Shown here: positions 9,246 to 17,399 of the stretch, one piece after another
Layout: every line of letters starts with the position of its first letter
Position numbering within the stretch: the stretch's first letter is position 1
Assembly (NCBI GenBank): GCA_039820405.1
Contig: JBCBQC010000029.1
Coordinates: 1-64,000, forward strand
DNA from: CALLVY01 sp937899855
GTDB taxonomy: Bacteria; Bacteroidota; Bacteroidia; Chitinophagales; Saprospiraceae
Direction of reading: 5' to 3'
DNA: 64,000 nucleotides
The notes under the pieces: model-generated
What the model saw: the letters and a program-made list of their open reading frames with translations, nothing else
Told to the model about the DNA's origin: nothing
Databases searched by the model: none
Made by a program: the position numbers and the translations under genes

Positions 9246-10754
9246 ATGAAAATACTTTCCGCCGCGCAAATCCGCCGTTGGGATGCCCACACCATCGCCA
9301 CCGAACCCATCGCCTCCCTCGACCTGATGGAGCGGGCCTCCCGGGTCTTTACCGATTGGTTTACCGAGCACCACCCGGAACAGAGCCGCCCGATTTGCCT
9401 CTTCTGCGGACCGGGTAACAACGGCGGAGACGGGCTGGTCATCGCTCGACTGCTCCACCAAAGGGGCTACCGCCCCAGCGTCTACCTCGCCGAGGTCAGC
9501 CCCCAAACCTCCCCCGATCACCAGCACAACCGGGAACGACTCGCCGCCCTCCACACCGTCCCCTTCCAGGCCCTTCCCCCCGGTGCGCCCCTCCCCGACC
9601 TGCCCGACGACGCCATCCTCATCGATGCCCTCTTCGGCTCGGGACTCAGCCGCCCCATCGAAGGCTACTGGGCCCAGCTCGTGGAGCACCTTAATCAGAG
9701 CCCGTGCCCCATCGTCGCGGTCGACATCCCCTCCGGTTTACACGCCGATCGGAACAGCACGGGCACCATCGTCCGCGCCCAGCGCACCCTGTCCTTCGAA
9801 CGCCCCAAACGGGCTTTTTTCTTTCCCCAAAATGCCGCTTACCTCGGCCAGTGGGCCTACCGTCCCATCCAACTGACCACCGATTTTCCCGCTACGGTAC
9901 CGAGCCCCTACCACTTTGTGGATCAGCCCTTTATTAAGCGATTGCTCAAGCAACGTCGTAAGTTCGATCACAAGGGAACCTACGGACACGCCCTCCTGAT
10001 CGCGGGCAGCTACGGCAAGGTGGGCGCCGCCATCCTCGCGGCCCGGGCGGCCCTGCGGAGTGGCACGGGCTTGGTGACCATCCACGCCCCCCGCTGTGCC
10101 TACGAGATTTTACAGATGAGCGTCCCCGAAGCGATGGTCAGTGTGGATCGTCACGAGCGGGTATTCAGCGGAGTACAGCCCGCCGAACGCATGGGGGCCT
10201 GGGGCATCGGTTGTGGCTTGGGCACCAACGACATCACTTTTACCGCACTAGCGGAACTCTTGGTCAACAGCCATCGTTCGGTCGTACTGGACGCCGATGC
10301 GCTCAACATCATCGCCCAGCATCCGGCTTTGTTTTCGACCATACCCGCTCGCAGCATCCTGACGCCCCACCCCAAGGAATTTGAACGCCTGTTTGGCAAA
10401 AGCGCAAACGACTTTGAGCGACAGGCATTGCAGGGGCGACGGGCTCAGGAACTCGGGGTTTACATCTTGCTCAAGGGCGCGCACAGCTGTTTGGCGACGC
10501 CGGAAGGGACGTTTTATTTCAACAGCACGGGCAATCCGGGGATGGCGACGGCCGGCAGTGGCGATGTACTGACGGGGATCATCACGGGCCTCCTGGCGCA
10601 GGGCTACGCTTCGCAAGAGGCGGCGCTGCTGGGCATGTACCTACACGGGCTGGCCGGTGATTTGGCCGTGGCGGATCGATGGGGCCCGGAGGCCTTGATC
10701 GCCAGCGACATCATCGACCAATTGGGGGCCGCTTTCAATCACTTAAAACGCTAA
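9246..10754 (+). CDS. nnr: Bifunctional NAD(P)H-hydrate epimerase / ADP-dependent dehydratase
   Basis: 502 aa, a fusion of the NnrE epimerase domain (about 1-215; GPGNNGGDGLVIARLL loop) and the NnrD dehydratase domain (about 225-502; GNPGMATAGSGDVLTGIITG near the C-terminus, the ribokinase-like nucleotide site). It repairs damaged NADH and NADPH hydrates: the epimerase interconverts R and S forms and the dehydratase restores the S form using ADP (or ATP). The fused order and length are those of bacterial Nnr/YjeF. The sirtuin gene starts 1 nt after its stop, so the two NAD-related genes are probably co-transcribed. Confidence 0.95.
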   Translation: MKILSAAQIRRWDAHTIATEPIASLDLMERASRVFTDWFTEHHPEQSRPICLFCGPGNNGGDGLVIARLLHQRGYRPSVYLAEVSPQTSPDHQHNRERLAALHTVPFQALPPGAPLPDLPDDAILIDALFGSGLSRPIEGYWAQLVEHLNQSPCPIVAVDIPSGLHADRNSTGTIVRAQRTLSFERPKRAFFFPQNAAYLGQWAYRPIQLTTDFPATVPSPYHFVDQPFIKRLLKQRRKFDHKGTYGHALLIAGSYGKVGAAILAARAALRSGTGLVTIHAPRCAYEILQMSVPEAMVSVDRHERVFSGVQPAERMGAWGIGCGLGTNDITFTALAELLVNSHRSVVLDADALNIIAQHPALFSTIPARSILTPHPKEFERLFGKSANDFERQALQGRRAQELGVYILLKGAHSCLATPEGTFYFNSTGNPGMATAGSGDVLTGIITGLLAQGYASQEAALLGMYLHGLAGDLAVADRWGPEALIASDIIDQLGAAFNHLKR

Positions 10755-10755
10755 A

Positions 10756-11457
10756 ATGAAAAAACAGGTAACGGTTTTGACCGGCGCGGGCATCAGCGCC
10801 GAAAGTGGGATTCAAACCTTTCGCGGCGCCGACGGGCTGTGGGAAGGCTACGACGTACGCGAGGTGGCTTCGCCCGAAGGTTGGCAAAAGGATCGCGAGT
10901 TGGTCCTAGAATTTTACAATCAACGACGGCGACAGTTGCACGAGGTAGACCCCAATGCGGCCCATCTTGCCCTCGTCGATTTGGAGGCGGCTTACGACGT
11001 CCGGGTCATCACCCAAAACATCGACAACCTACACGAGCGGGCGGGCAGCAGCCAGATCATCCATCTGCACGGGGAGTTGTTCAAGGCACGTAGCACGGCG
11101 GATGAGGGTTTGATCTACGATTGGGAGAAAGACATCCAGGTGGGCGACCGCTGTGAAAAGGGCTCGCAACTCCGACCGCACATCGTTTGGTTTGGAGAAA
11201 TGGTACCGGAAATTCACCGGGCGGCAGAGGTCACCACGGGCTCCGATGTGGTGCTCATTGTCGGTACCTCCATGCAGGTGTATCCGGCAGCTAGCTTGGT
11301 GGGCTACGCCGCCCCGGAGGTACCCATTTACTACATCGATCCCAATCCGGCGCTCTCCACGGAGTTGGGCCAGGGTCGGGATGTACGCATCGTTCAGGAG
11401 GCGGCCACCACGGGAGTGCCCCGGGTGGTAAAGACCTTGCTGGAACTGGCGGGTTAG
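10756..11457 (+). CDS. cobB: NAD-dependent protein deacylase (sirtuin, CobB-like)
   Basis: 233 aa class III sirtuin. GAGISAESGIQTFR at the N-terminus binds NAD, TQNIDNLHERAG continues the site, and H105 in HLHGE is the catalytic base. Y54 and R57 in FYNQRRR match the Tyr/Arg pair that lets SIRT5 and E. coli CobB remove succinyl and malonyl groups. The zinc-ribbon cysteines are missing: between residues 109 and 145 there is only C133, where the usual family has two CxxC pairs. This loss seems usual in Bacteroidota CobB, from memory. It is coupled to the NAD(P)HX repair gene upstream and is followed by the arginine operon leader region. Confidence 0.92.
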   Translation: MKKQVTVLTGAGISAESGIQTFRGADGLWEGYDVREVASPEGWQKDRELVLEFYNQRRRQLHEVDPNAAHLALVDLEAAYDVRVITQNIDNLHERAGSSQIIHLHGELFKARSTADEGLIYDWEKDIQVGDRCEKGSQLRPHIVWFGEMVPEIHRAAEVTTGSDVVLIVGTSMQVYPAASLVGYAAPEVPIYYIDPNPALSTELGQGRDVRIVQEAATTGVPRVVKTLLELAG

Positions 11458-11488
11458 ATTTACTCGGTAATTTTTTTTGATACTTTTC

Positions 11489-11519
11489 TTGCTTTTCCCC
11501 GAAAAGCCAACTATGTTTG
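11489..11519 (+). promoter_or_regulatory. Bacteroidota-type promoter for the arginine operon
   Basis: TTG at 11489-11491 and TATGTTTG at 11512-11519 fit the -33 TTTG / -7 TAnnTTTG consensus of the Bacteroidota housekeeping sigma factor, with 20 nt between them. The start of transcription would fall near 11525, about 13 nt before the leader ORF. Prediction from consensus only. Confidence 0.55.
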
Positions 11520-11520
11520 T

Positions 11521-11547
11521 TGCATACTCATTGAAAAATGAATTGCA
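11521..11547. promoter_or_regulatory. Imperfect dyad overlapping the predicted arginine operon transcription start
   Basis: TGCA-TAC-TCATT-GAAA-AATGA-AT-TGCA is a 27-nt near-palindrome centred near 11534, directly after the -7 element. The AATGAAT half resembles half of the ArgR operator known from Enterobacteria. It could be a repressor site or simply the 5' hairpin of the leader RNA. No argR gene lies in this window. Confidence 0.3.
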
Positions 11548-11645
11548 CCACAGCACATATTATCCTTTCTTCTGACCTTGACACGCGCCGTGTCAACCGT
11601 TGTGCTGTTCGTCGTACTTTCCGCCGCCGCCTTGGGCGTGCTTAA
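11538..11645 (+). CDS. Arginine-rich leader peptide of the arginine operon
   Basis: A 35-codon ORF (ATG at 11538, TAA at 11643) between the sirtuin gene and the first arginine gene. Nine arginine codons (CGC or CGT) fall in the 18 codons from residue 17 to 34, in the order RR-x2-R-x3-RR-x2-RRR-x2-R. This is the arrangement of a ribosome-stalling leader peptide: when charged tRNA-Arg is scarce, the ribosome pauses on these codons and changes the fold of the leader RNA. Two perfect hairpin elements overlap the codons (11578-11596, and 11550-11557 pairing with 11601-11608), and a possible terminator stem lies downstream at 11715-11730. It is too short to be seen with usual ORF cut-offs. The call rests on composition and position; chance Arg-rich frames do occur in GC-rich DNA. 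Confidence 0.65.
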   Translation: MNCTTAHIILSSDLDTRRVNRCAVRRTFRRRLGRA

Positions 11646-11734
11646 TCTTTACTTCCGTCCGCGGGATCTTCTTTCCGCACCTTTCCTACTCGTATTTTTT
11701 TGAATTTACTGCACTGCTGATCGTTCGGCATTTT
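11550..11734 (+). promoter_or_regulatory. Structured leader RNA / probable attenuator of the arginine operon
   Basis: The leader contains ACAGCACA (11550-11557) complementary to TGTGCTGT (11601-11608). This pairing encloses the perfect hairpin TTGACACG-CGC-CGTGTCAA (11578-11596), both within the Arg-rich leader ORF. GCGGGA (11661-11666) can pair with TTCCGC (11673-11678) or with TTCCGC inside the leader ORF (11620-11625), so the pairings are mutually exclusive. TGCTGA-TCGT-TCGGCA (11715-11730), followed by TTTT, has the form of a short intrinsic terminator and ends 25 nt before the first structural gene. No folding was computed; the 6-bp terminator stem has one G-U pair and is weak. Confidence 0.5.
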
Positions 11735-11758
11735 CTCGTTTAACCCTTTTACTCTATC

Positions 11759-12349
11759 ATGGAGATTCAACTCTTGGTAGCCTCGGCGGAGCATGTCCGC
11801 TACGCTCCCGCCATCTGTCAACTCATCGAAACGGCCGCCGCCCAACGCGGCACGGGAATCGCCAAACGCCAGGTGGCCTACCTGGCCGAAAAGATGCGGG
11901 AAGGCAAAGCCATCATTGCACTTTCGGATACCCAACTCGCTGGTTTTTGCTACGTCGAAACCTGGGCCCACGAGCAGTACGTCGCCAATTCCGGCCTGAT
12001 CGTCGCCCCCCAATTTCAGGGACGGGGGCTGGCCCGGCGGATCAAAAAAGCCGTTCTTGACTTGTCGCGTCAGCGTTTCCCCCGGGCCCAAATCTTTGGC
12101 ATCACCACTTCGGCGGCCGTCCTAAAGATCAACTACGAATTGGGCTACCGGCCCGTCACCTTTGCCGAACTGCCCCAGGACGAAGCCTTCTGGCGAGGCT
12201 GCGTCAGCTGTCCCAACTACGACATCCTCCAACGTCACCAAAGACGGATGTGTCTGTGTACTGGTATGCTGGCCCCCGCCCAAACAAGCGATCCGGCAAA
12301 CACCCCATCCATTATTCCAACTTCAATTCCACAAGCACATGAAAAATAA
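11759..12349 (+). CDS. GNAT acyltransferase, probable N-acylglutamate synthase (first arginine step)
   Basis: 196 aa. The GNAT acetyl-CoA binding core is visible as LIVAPQFQGRGLARRIKKAV (about residues 80-100). Its C-terminal third carries a Cys-rich stretch (GCVSCPNYDIL, then RMCLCTGML). It is the first gene of a full arginine operon that otherwise lacks argA or argJ, and overlaps argG by 11 nt. In other Bacteroidota a GNAT gene in this position supplies the missing N-acyl- (probably succinyl-) glutamate synthase; I recall genetic evidence for this in Bacteroides thetaiotaomicron. The GNAT fold is certain, the substrate is inferred from context. Confidence 0.85.
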   Translation: MEIQLLVASAEHVRYAPAICQLIETAAAQRGTGIAKRQVAYLAEKMREGKAIIALSDTQLAGFCYVETWAHEQYVANSGLIVAPQFQGRGLARRIKKAVLDLSRQRFPRAQIFGITTSAAVLKINYELGYRPVTFAELPQDEAFWRGCVSCPNYDILQRHQRRMCLCTGMLAPAQTSDPANTPSIIPTSIPQAHEK

Positions 12350-13544
12350 AAAAGTCGTCCTCGCCTACAGCGGCGGCCTCGATACCTCCTACTGTGTGGC
12401 CTACCTGAGTCAAGAACTCGGCCTGGACGTCCACGCCGTGACGGTACAAACCGGAGGCTTCTCCCCCACCGAACTCCAAGCCATCGAAACCCGGGCCTAC
12501 CAACTGGGGGCGGAGCATTTCGAAGTGCTCGATCAGGTCGAAACTTACTACCACAAGTGTATCCGCTACTTGCTCTACGGCAATGTGTTGCGCAACCACT
12601 GCTATCCCCTCTCGGTCAGTGCCGAGCGGAGCTTCCAAGCCCTGGCCGTTGCCCAGTACGCCCTCACTTTGGGGGCGGATTACCTCGCCCACGGCAGCAC
12701 CGGGGCGGGCAACGATCAGGTGCGCTTTGACCTGATCTTTGAAATCCTAGCTCCCGAGATGAGCATCCTCACCCCCATCCGCGACCAGCAATTGTCGCGG
12801 ACCGCTACCACCACCTGGCTTCGGGAAAAGGGCTTTGACTGGGAATGGACCCAGGCCCAGTACTCCATCAACCAGGGCTTGTGGGGGACCAGCGTCGGGG
12901 GGAGTGAGACCCTGAGTTCGGACCAAGCCCTGCCCGATTCGGCCTACCCCAGCCCGCTACGAGCGGAAAGCCCACGGGAGGTGACCCTACAATTTGAAAA
13001 GGGCGAAATTATCGGCATCGACGGGCAGACCTTTGCCCACCCCCTGGAAGCCATCACCCACCTGCAGGCCCTAGCCGCCCCCTACGCCATCGGTCGCGAT
13101 ACCCACGTCGGCGATACCATCATCGGAATCAAGGGGCGCGTGGGCTTTGAGGCGGCAGCCCCCCTGCTTCTGATCAAGGCCCACCAACTGCTAGAAAAAC
13201 ACGTCCTCAGCAAATGGCAACTGCACTGGAAGGACCAGCTGGCCAACTGGTACGGCATGTTGCTCCACGAGGGGCAATACCTGGAAGCCTTGATGCGCAA
13301 CATCGAGTGTTTTTTGGAGGATACGCAGGAGCGGGTCAGTGGTCAGGTGAGGGTCAAGCTACTGCCCTATCGCTTTGAGCTGTTGGGCATCGAATCACCC
13401 CACGATCTGATGCAGGCCAAATTTGGGGCTTACGGCGAGATGAATCGGGCTTGGACGGGAGAAGAGGTAAGAGGCTTTACCAAGATTTTGGCCAATGCGG
13501 GAAAAATTGCGCATGCGGTACACCCCAATTCCCTGGCCTTATGA
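12339..13544 (+). CDS. argG: Argininosuccinate synthase
   Basis: 401 aa from the ATG at 12339, which opens MKNKKVVLAYSGGLDTS, the ATP pyrophosphatase loop that starts this family. The open frame runs 59 codons further upstream, but that part overlaps the GNAT gene in another frame and has no family character. The enzyme joins citrulline and aspartate using ATP to give argininosuccinate. Other family blocks are STGAGNDQVRFD (about 110-125) and GIKGRVGFEAAAP. Its stop overlaps the argC start (ATGA), so translation is coupled. Confidence 0.95.
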   Translation: MKNKKVVLAYSGGLDTSYCVAYLSQELGLDVHAVTVQTGGFSPTELQAIETRAYQLGAEHFEVLDQVETYYHKCIRYLLYGNVLRNHCYPLSVSAERSFQALAVAQYALTLGADYLAHGSTGAGNDQVRFDLIFEILAPEMSILTPIRDQQLSRTATTTWLREKGFDWEWTQAQYSINQGLWGTSVGGSETLSSDQALPDSAYPSPLRAESPREVTLQFEKGEIIGIDGQTFAHPLEAITHLQALAAPYAIGRDTHVGDTIIGIKGRVGFEAAAPLLLIKAHQLLEKHVLSKWQLHWKDQLANWYGMLLHEGQYLEALMRNIECFLEDTQERVSGQVRVKLLPYRFELLGIESPHDLMQAKFGAYGEMNRAWTGEEVRGFTKILANAGKIAHAVHPNSLAL

Positions 13545-14506
13545 TCCGGGCGGGAATCATGGGAGCGGCGGGCTACACGGGAGGAGAATTACTCCGACTG
13601 CTGGAGGCCCACCCCGAGGTCGACATCGCCTGGGCCCACAGCCGTAGCCAGGCCGGACGTCCCATCGCCGAGGTACACGCCGACTGGTGGTCGGTCCGTA
13701 CCACGCGCTTTGTCGGCACGGTGGACCCCGCGATCGACGTCCTGTTTTTGTGCGTTCCCCACGGCGAATCCGCAGCGATCCTAGCGGAGGGCTCGTGGCC
13801 GGCCACCCTCAAGATCATCGACCTGAGCAATACCTTTCGCCTGGCGGCTCACGCGGGGGACTTTGTGTACGGCTTGCCGGAATTGCGGGCGGAACAGATT
13901 GCAAAGAGTCAACGGGTGGCCAACCCGGGCTGTTTCGCTACGGCGATCCAATTGGCCTTGTTGCCGCTGGCGGCAGCGGGTTGGATAAAAGAGGACGTCC
14001 ACATCCACGCCCTGACCGGCAGTACCGGCGCGGGACAGCAATCCCGTCCGACGACCCATTTCAGTTGGCGCGACAACAACCTGTCGGTCTACAAAGCGTT
14101 TCAACACCAGCACCTAGACGAGATTTACCAGAGCCTCCGGCAAGTGGCGCCGGACTACACGGGCCGTCTCAATTTTTTACCCCTCCGGGGCAATTTTAGC
14201 CGGGGCATCTTCGCCAGTCACTACACGACCGTCCACGAAGACCTGGCGACCATCCGGGCGCAGTATCAGGATTTTTACCGGGATCAGCCCTTCGTCCAAA
14301 TCAGTACCCGCAACCCCAGCTTAAAACAGGTCATCAATACCAACCGCTGTATCCTCTACCTCGAAAAACACGACGACCGTTTACTCCTCATTTCCATCAT
14401 CGACAATTTGCTCAAGGGAGCCAGTGGCCAAGCCGTTCAAAACATGAACCTACAATTTGGTTGGGCCCCGAGCCTGGGCCTACAGCTCAAAGCCAGTGTC
14501 TTTTAA
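13541..14506 (+). CDS. argC: N-acyl-gamma-glutamyl-phosphate reductase
   Basis: 321 aa from the ATG at 13541, which overlaps the argG stop by 4 nt; the longer frame upstream is a shadow of argG. NADPH-dependent reduction of N-acylglutamyl phosphate to the semialdehyde, third step of the arginine pathway. The NADP-binding GAAGYTGGELLRLL is at residues 8-21 and the catalytic cysteine is C131 in NPGCFATAIQLALLPL. A histidine-containing segment (RGIFASHYTTVHED) lies further on. Normal length. argD begins 18 nt later. Confidence 0.95.
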   Translation: MIRAGIMGAAGYTGGELLRLLEAHPEVDIAWAHSRSQAGRPIAEVHADWWSVRTTRFVGTVDPAIDVLFLCVPHGESAAILAEGSWPATLKIIDLSNTFRLAAHAGDFVYGLPELRAEQIAKSQRVANPGCFATAIQLALLPLAAAGWIKEDVHIHALTGSTGAGQQSRPTTHFSWRDNNLSVYKAFQHQHLDEIYQSLRQVAPDYTGRLNFLPLRGNFSRGIFASHYTTVHEDLATIRAQYQDFYRDQPFVQISTRNPSLKQVINTNRCILYLEKHDDRLLLISIIDNLLKGASGQAVQNMNLQFGWAPSLGLQLKASVF

Positions 14507-14524
14507 AGCCAAACCCATCACACC

Positions 14525-15670
14525 ATGCCGGTATTTCCCGTTTATTCCCGTTTTGATTTTACCCCCGTTCGCGGAGCAGGCAGTACGCTCTACGATGCCG
14601 AGGGCCAGGCCTACCTCGACCTGTACGGTGGTCACGCCGTCATCTCCATCGGTCACCAACATCCCCATTTTCAAGAGCGTTTGCGAACGCAACTGGGGCA
14701 ATTGGCCTACTATTCCAACAGCGTTCAGATCCCCCAACAAACGGAGCTGGCCAATCGCTTGACCCGGCAAGCCAGCTTGCCCGATCACCAGTTGTTTTTG
14801 TGCAACTCGGGTGCCGAGGCGGTGGAAAACGCGCTCAAACTGGCCTCTTTTCACCGGGGGCGGCGGGAAGTCATCGCCTTTCGGCGAAGCTTTCACGGTC
14901 GGACCTCGGCGGCGGTCAACGTCACCGACAAGGAGTCCATCAAGTCGCCGTTGAACAAGTCCTTCCCCGTTTCCTTCCACTCCTTCGACGAACTGTTGCC
15001 GCTCCAAAAGCAGCTCGCCCGGCGTCAAACGGCGGCGGTCATCATCGAAGGCATCCAGGGTTGGGCGGGCATCTACGCCCCGCCCAAGTCCTTCCTCCAG
15101 GAATTGCAAAAGCTCTGTCGGAAGTACGAGACCCTACTCATCCTCGACGAAATCCAGTCGGGCTACGGACGGACGGGCGATTTTTTTGCGCACCAGGCAG
15201 CGGGCATCGAAGCCGACCTCATCACCGTGGCCAAGGGTATGGGCAATGGCTTTCCCGTGGCGGGTTTGCTGATCCACCCGCGTCTCCAAGCACAAAAGGG
15301 CGCCCTCGGAACGACCTTTGGCGGCAATCACCTGGCCTGTGCGGCCGGACTGGCGGTACTGGAAGTGATCGAAGCGGAAGGCTTGGTCCAACGGGCCCAG
15401 GCCCTGGGGAGCCTCTGGCGCCAACAGCTTGGCCAGCTCCCCGGCATCCAACACATCCGCGGGCGGGGCTTGATGATTGGCATCGAATTGGCCACCCCGG
15501 TGGCGCCGCTCCGACAGCGACTCCTAAAGGAACACCGCATCCTAACCGGCTCCTCGCTAAACCCCAAGGTCTTGCGGCTCTTGCCCGCCCTCAACGTACC
15601 CCAGAGCGCCCTCACCCAATTCAACGAGGCCCTACAAAGCGTCTTGGCCCCCAAAAACACTTACGCATGA
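14525..15670 (+). CDS. argD: N-acylornithine aminotransferase (class III PLP)
   Basis: 381 aa. It transfers the amino group from glutamate to N-acylglutamate semialdehyde, giving N-acylornithine. SGAEAVENALKLA (about 95-107) binds PLP phosphate, LILDEIQSGYGRTG (205-218) holds the ring-binding Asp, and K237 in TVAKGMGNGFPVAG forms the Schiff base. A later GTTFGGNHLACAAGLAV is typical of ArgD. The last four bases (ATGA) overlap the start of argF'. Whether it prefers acetyl or succinyl substrate cannot be read from its own sequence. Confidence 0.94.
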   Translation: MPVFPVYSRFDFTPVRGAGSTLYDAEGQAYLDLYGGHAVISIGHQHPHFQERLRTQLGQLAYYSNSVQIPQQTELANRLTRQASLPDHQLFLCNSGAEAVENALKLASFHRGRREVIAFRRSFHGRTSAAVNVTDKESIKSPLNKSFPVSFHSFDELLPLQKQLARRQTAAVIIEGIQGWAGIYAPPKSFLQELQKLCRKYETLLILDEIQSGYGRTGDFFAHQAAGIEADLITVAKGMGNGFPVAGLLIHPRLQAQKGALGTTFGGNHLACAAGLAVLEVIEAEGLVQRAQALGSLWRQQLGQLPGIQHIRGRGLMIGIELATPVAPLRQRLLKEHRILTGSSLNPKVLRLLPALNVPQSALTQFNEALQSVLAPKNTYA

Positions 15671-16629
15671 GACAGTTTCTCAGCCTACGGGATCACGAGC
15701 AAGTCACCGCACTCGCCGCCCAGGGGCTACAACTCCGCCAGCAACCCCGGGCCTTTGCCCAGCTCGGCGCTGGACTGACGATGGGGCTGCTCTTCTTCAA
15801 CCCCAGCCTACGGACCCGCTTGAGTACCCAAAAGGCCGCGCAACTCCTGGGTATGGACTGCCTGCCGCTCGACTTTGGTGGACAAGCCTGGGGCATCGAA
15901 CGGGCCAAGGGGGTGGTGATGGATGGCGATAAAGCCGAACACCTCATCGAGGCAGCTGGAGTACTGGGTCGTTATTGCGACGTGATTGGACTGCGGGCCT
16001 TTCCGAGCCTGAGCGATCGGGAAGCCGACTACGCCGAAAGTTTGCTCCGCGAATTTGCCGCCGCCGCGGGCGTACCGGTGGTCAACCTGGAGTCCGCCAC
16101 CCGGCACCCCCTGCAAGCCCTCGCCGATTTGATGACCATCCAGCAATACCGCGCTCCCAAGCCCCCTAAGGTGGTACTCACCTGGGCCCCGCATCCCAAG
16201 CGACTCCCGCAGGCCGTTCCCAATTCCTTTGCGGAGTGGATGCTGGCGGCGGGCTACGAGCTGACCATCGCCCAACCTCCCGGCTACGAGCTGGCGGCCG
16301 AGCGAACGGCAGGGGCCCGAATCGAATACGATCAGGACCGGGCCTTGGCGGGAGCGGATTTTGTGTACGCCAAAAACTGGTCGGCTTACGGGGACTACGG
16401 ACATTGCCCGGCAGTGGCGGAGGACTGGCAGCTTACGGCTACTAAGATGGCACGGACCCAGGGGGGAAAGTTTATGCACTGCCTCCCCGTACGGCGCAAC
16501 GTCGTGGTCAGTGATGCCGTCCTCGATGGGCCCCAATCGCTGGTCCTGGAGCAGGCCGAGAACCGGGTGTACGCCGCCCAGGCCGTTTTGAAAAACATTG
16601 TGGAACAACTAAAAAGCACCAGCTCATGA
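15667..16629 (+). CDS. argF': N-acylornithine carbamoyltransferase, probably succinylornithine-specific (argF')
   Basis: 320 aa from the ATG overlapping the argD stop; a 609-codon frame that extends upstream is the argD region read out of frame. Carbamoyl phosphate site: FFNPSLRTRLST (43-54). Other family blocks: GVVMDGDKAEH (82-92), ATRHPLQALADLMT, TWAPHPKRLPQAVPNSFAEWM and HCLPVRRNVVVSD. It matches the Bacteroides fragilis succinylornithine enzyme along its length far better than ordinary ArgF. The residue that decides substrate choice in this family (Pro90 in the B. fragilis succinyl enzyme, Glu92 in the Xanthomonas acetyl enzyme, both from memory) is Ala90 here. Substitution of that Glu by small residues is reported to give succinyl specificity, so succinylornithine is the likelier substrate. 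Confidence 0.93.
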   Translation: MRQFLSLRDHEQVTALAAQGLQLRQQPRAFAQLGAGLTMGLLFFNPSLRTRLSTQKAAQLLGMDCLPLDFGGQAWGIERAKGVVMDGDKAEHLIEAAGVLGRYCDVIGLRAFPSLSDREADYAESLLREFAAAAGVPVVNLESATRHPLQALADLMTIQQYRAPKPPKVVLTWAPHPKRLPQAVPNSFAEWMLAAGYELTIAQPPGYELAAERTAGARIEYDQDRALAGADFVYAKNWSAYGDYGHCPAVAEDWQLTATKMARTQGGKFMHCLPVRRNVVVSDAVLDGPQSLVLEQAENRVYAAQAVLKNIVEQLKSTSS

Positions 16630-17399
16630 AAAAGGAACCTTTGTTGATCGTCAAGATTGGGGGGCAATTACTGGAACGGGAAGTCGAATTGTCCGGCTTG
16701 CTGGATGAGGTGGTGGCTTATCCCGGTCCGCAATTGCTGGTACACGGTGGGGGGAAAAAGGCGACGGAACTGGCCCAACGGCTGGGGCTGGAAGTGCAGA
16801 TGATTGCGGGGCGGCGGGTGACGGATGCGGCCAGTTTGGAAATCGCGGCGATGGTGTACGCGGGTTGGTACAACAAGCGTTTGGTGGCGCAATTGCAGGG
16901 GAGGGGCCAAACGGCGCTCGGGCTCTGCGGGGCCGACCTGGACCTCATCCGCTGCCGGAAACGAGCGCCCCAGCCCGTCGACTACGGCTGGGTGGGCGAT
17001 ATTGAAGCCGTCGAAGTTGGGGCTTTGTTGCCCCTGCTTCGGGCGGGCATTTGCCCCGTTTTTTCCGCCATCACCCACGATGGAAAAGGACAACTCCTCA
17101 ATACCAATGCCGATACCATCGCCACCCAATTGGCCATTGCGCTGGCCCCTCACTTTGCGGTCGATCTGCGCTACTGTTTGGAACTGCCCGGCGTCCTGGT
17201 CGAAGTCGACCAGCCCGAATCGCAATTGGCCCGGCTCAACCAATCCGATTACCGCGACTTGCTCCGGAGCGGCCAGATCAAAGGTGGGATGATCCCCAAG
17301 CTGGACAATGCCTTCCGGGCCCACCAGCAATCCGTTTCGACCGTACGCATCGGCAACCCCCACAGTTTATTCAACCAAAGTGCCACCCAGATATGCTAA
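16626..17399 (+). CDS. argB: N-acylglutamate kinase
   Basis: 257 aa amino-acid kinase. KIGGQLLE (10-17) and VHGGGKKATELAQRLG (about 39-54) form the phosphate-binding part, and GRRVTDAASLEIAAMV is the acylglutamate site. A later INTNADTIATQLAIAL-like segment and KGGMIPKLDNAF complete the family pattern. It phosphorylates N-acylglutamate, the second pathway step, using ATP. It starts inside the argF' stop (ATGA). It is shorter than arginine-sensitive kinases and has no N-terminal extension, so feedback inhibition by arginine is not expected. Confidence 0.94.
   Translation: MKKEPLLIVKIGGQLLEREVELSGLLDEVVAYPGPQLLVHGGGKKATELAQRLGLEVQMIAGRRVTDAASLEIAAMVYAGWYNKRLVAQLQGRGQTALGLCGADLDLIRCRKRAPQPVDYGWVGDIEAVEVGALLPLLRAGICPVFSAITHDGKGQLLNTNADTIATQLAIALAPHFAVDLRYCLELPGVLVEVDQPESQLARLNQSDYRDLLRSGQIKGGMIPKLDNAFRAHQQSVSTVRIGNPHSLFNQSATQIC

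Noticed and set aside
12162..12338. 59-codon N-terminal extension of argG
   Set aside because: It overlaps the GNAT gene out of frame and ArgG proteins begin at the ATP-binding loop.
14800..15666. Upstream part of a 609-codon frame ending with argF'
   Set aside because: It lies over argD in another frame, is full of Arg, Gly and Pro as expected of a shadow, and argF' has a proper start that overlaps the argD stop.
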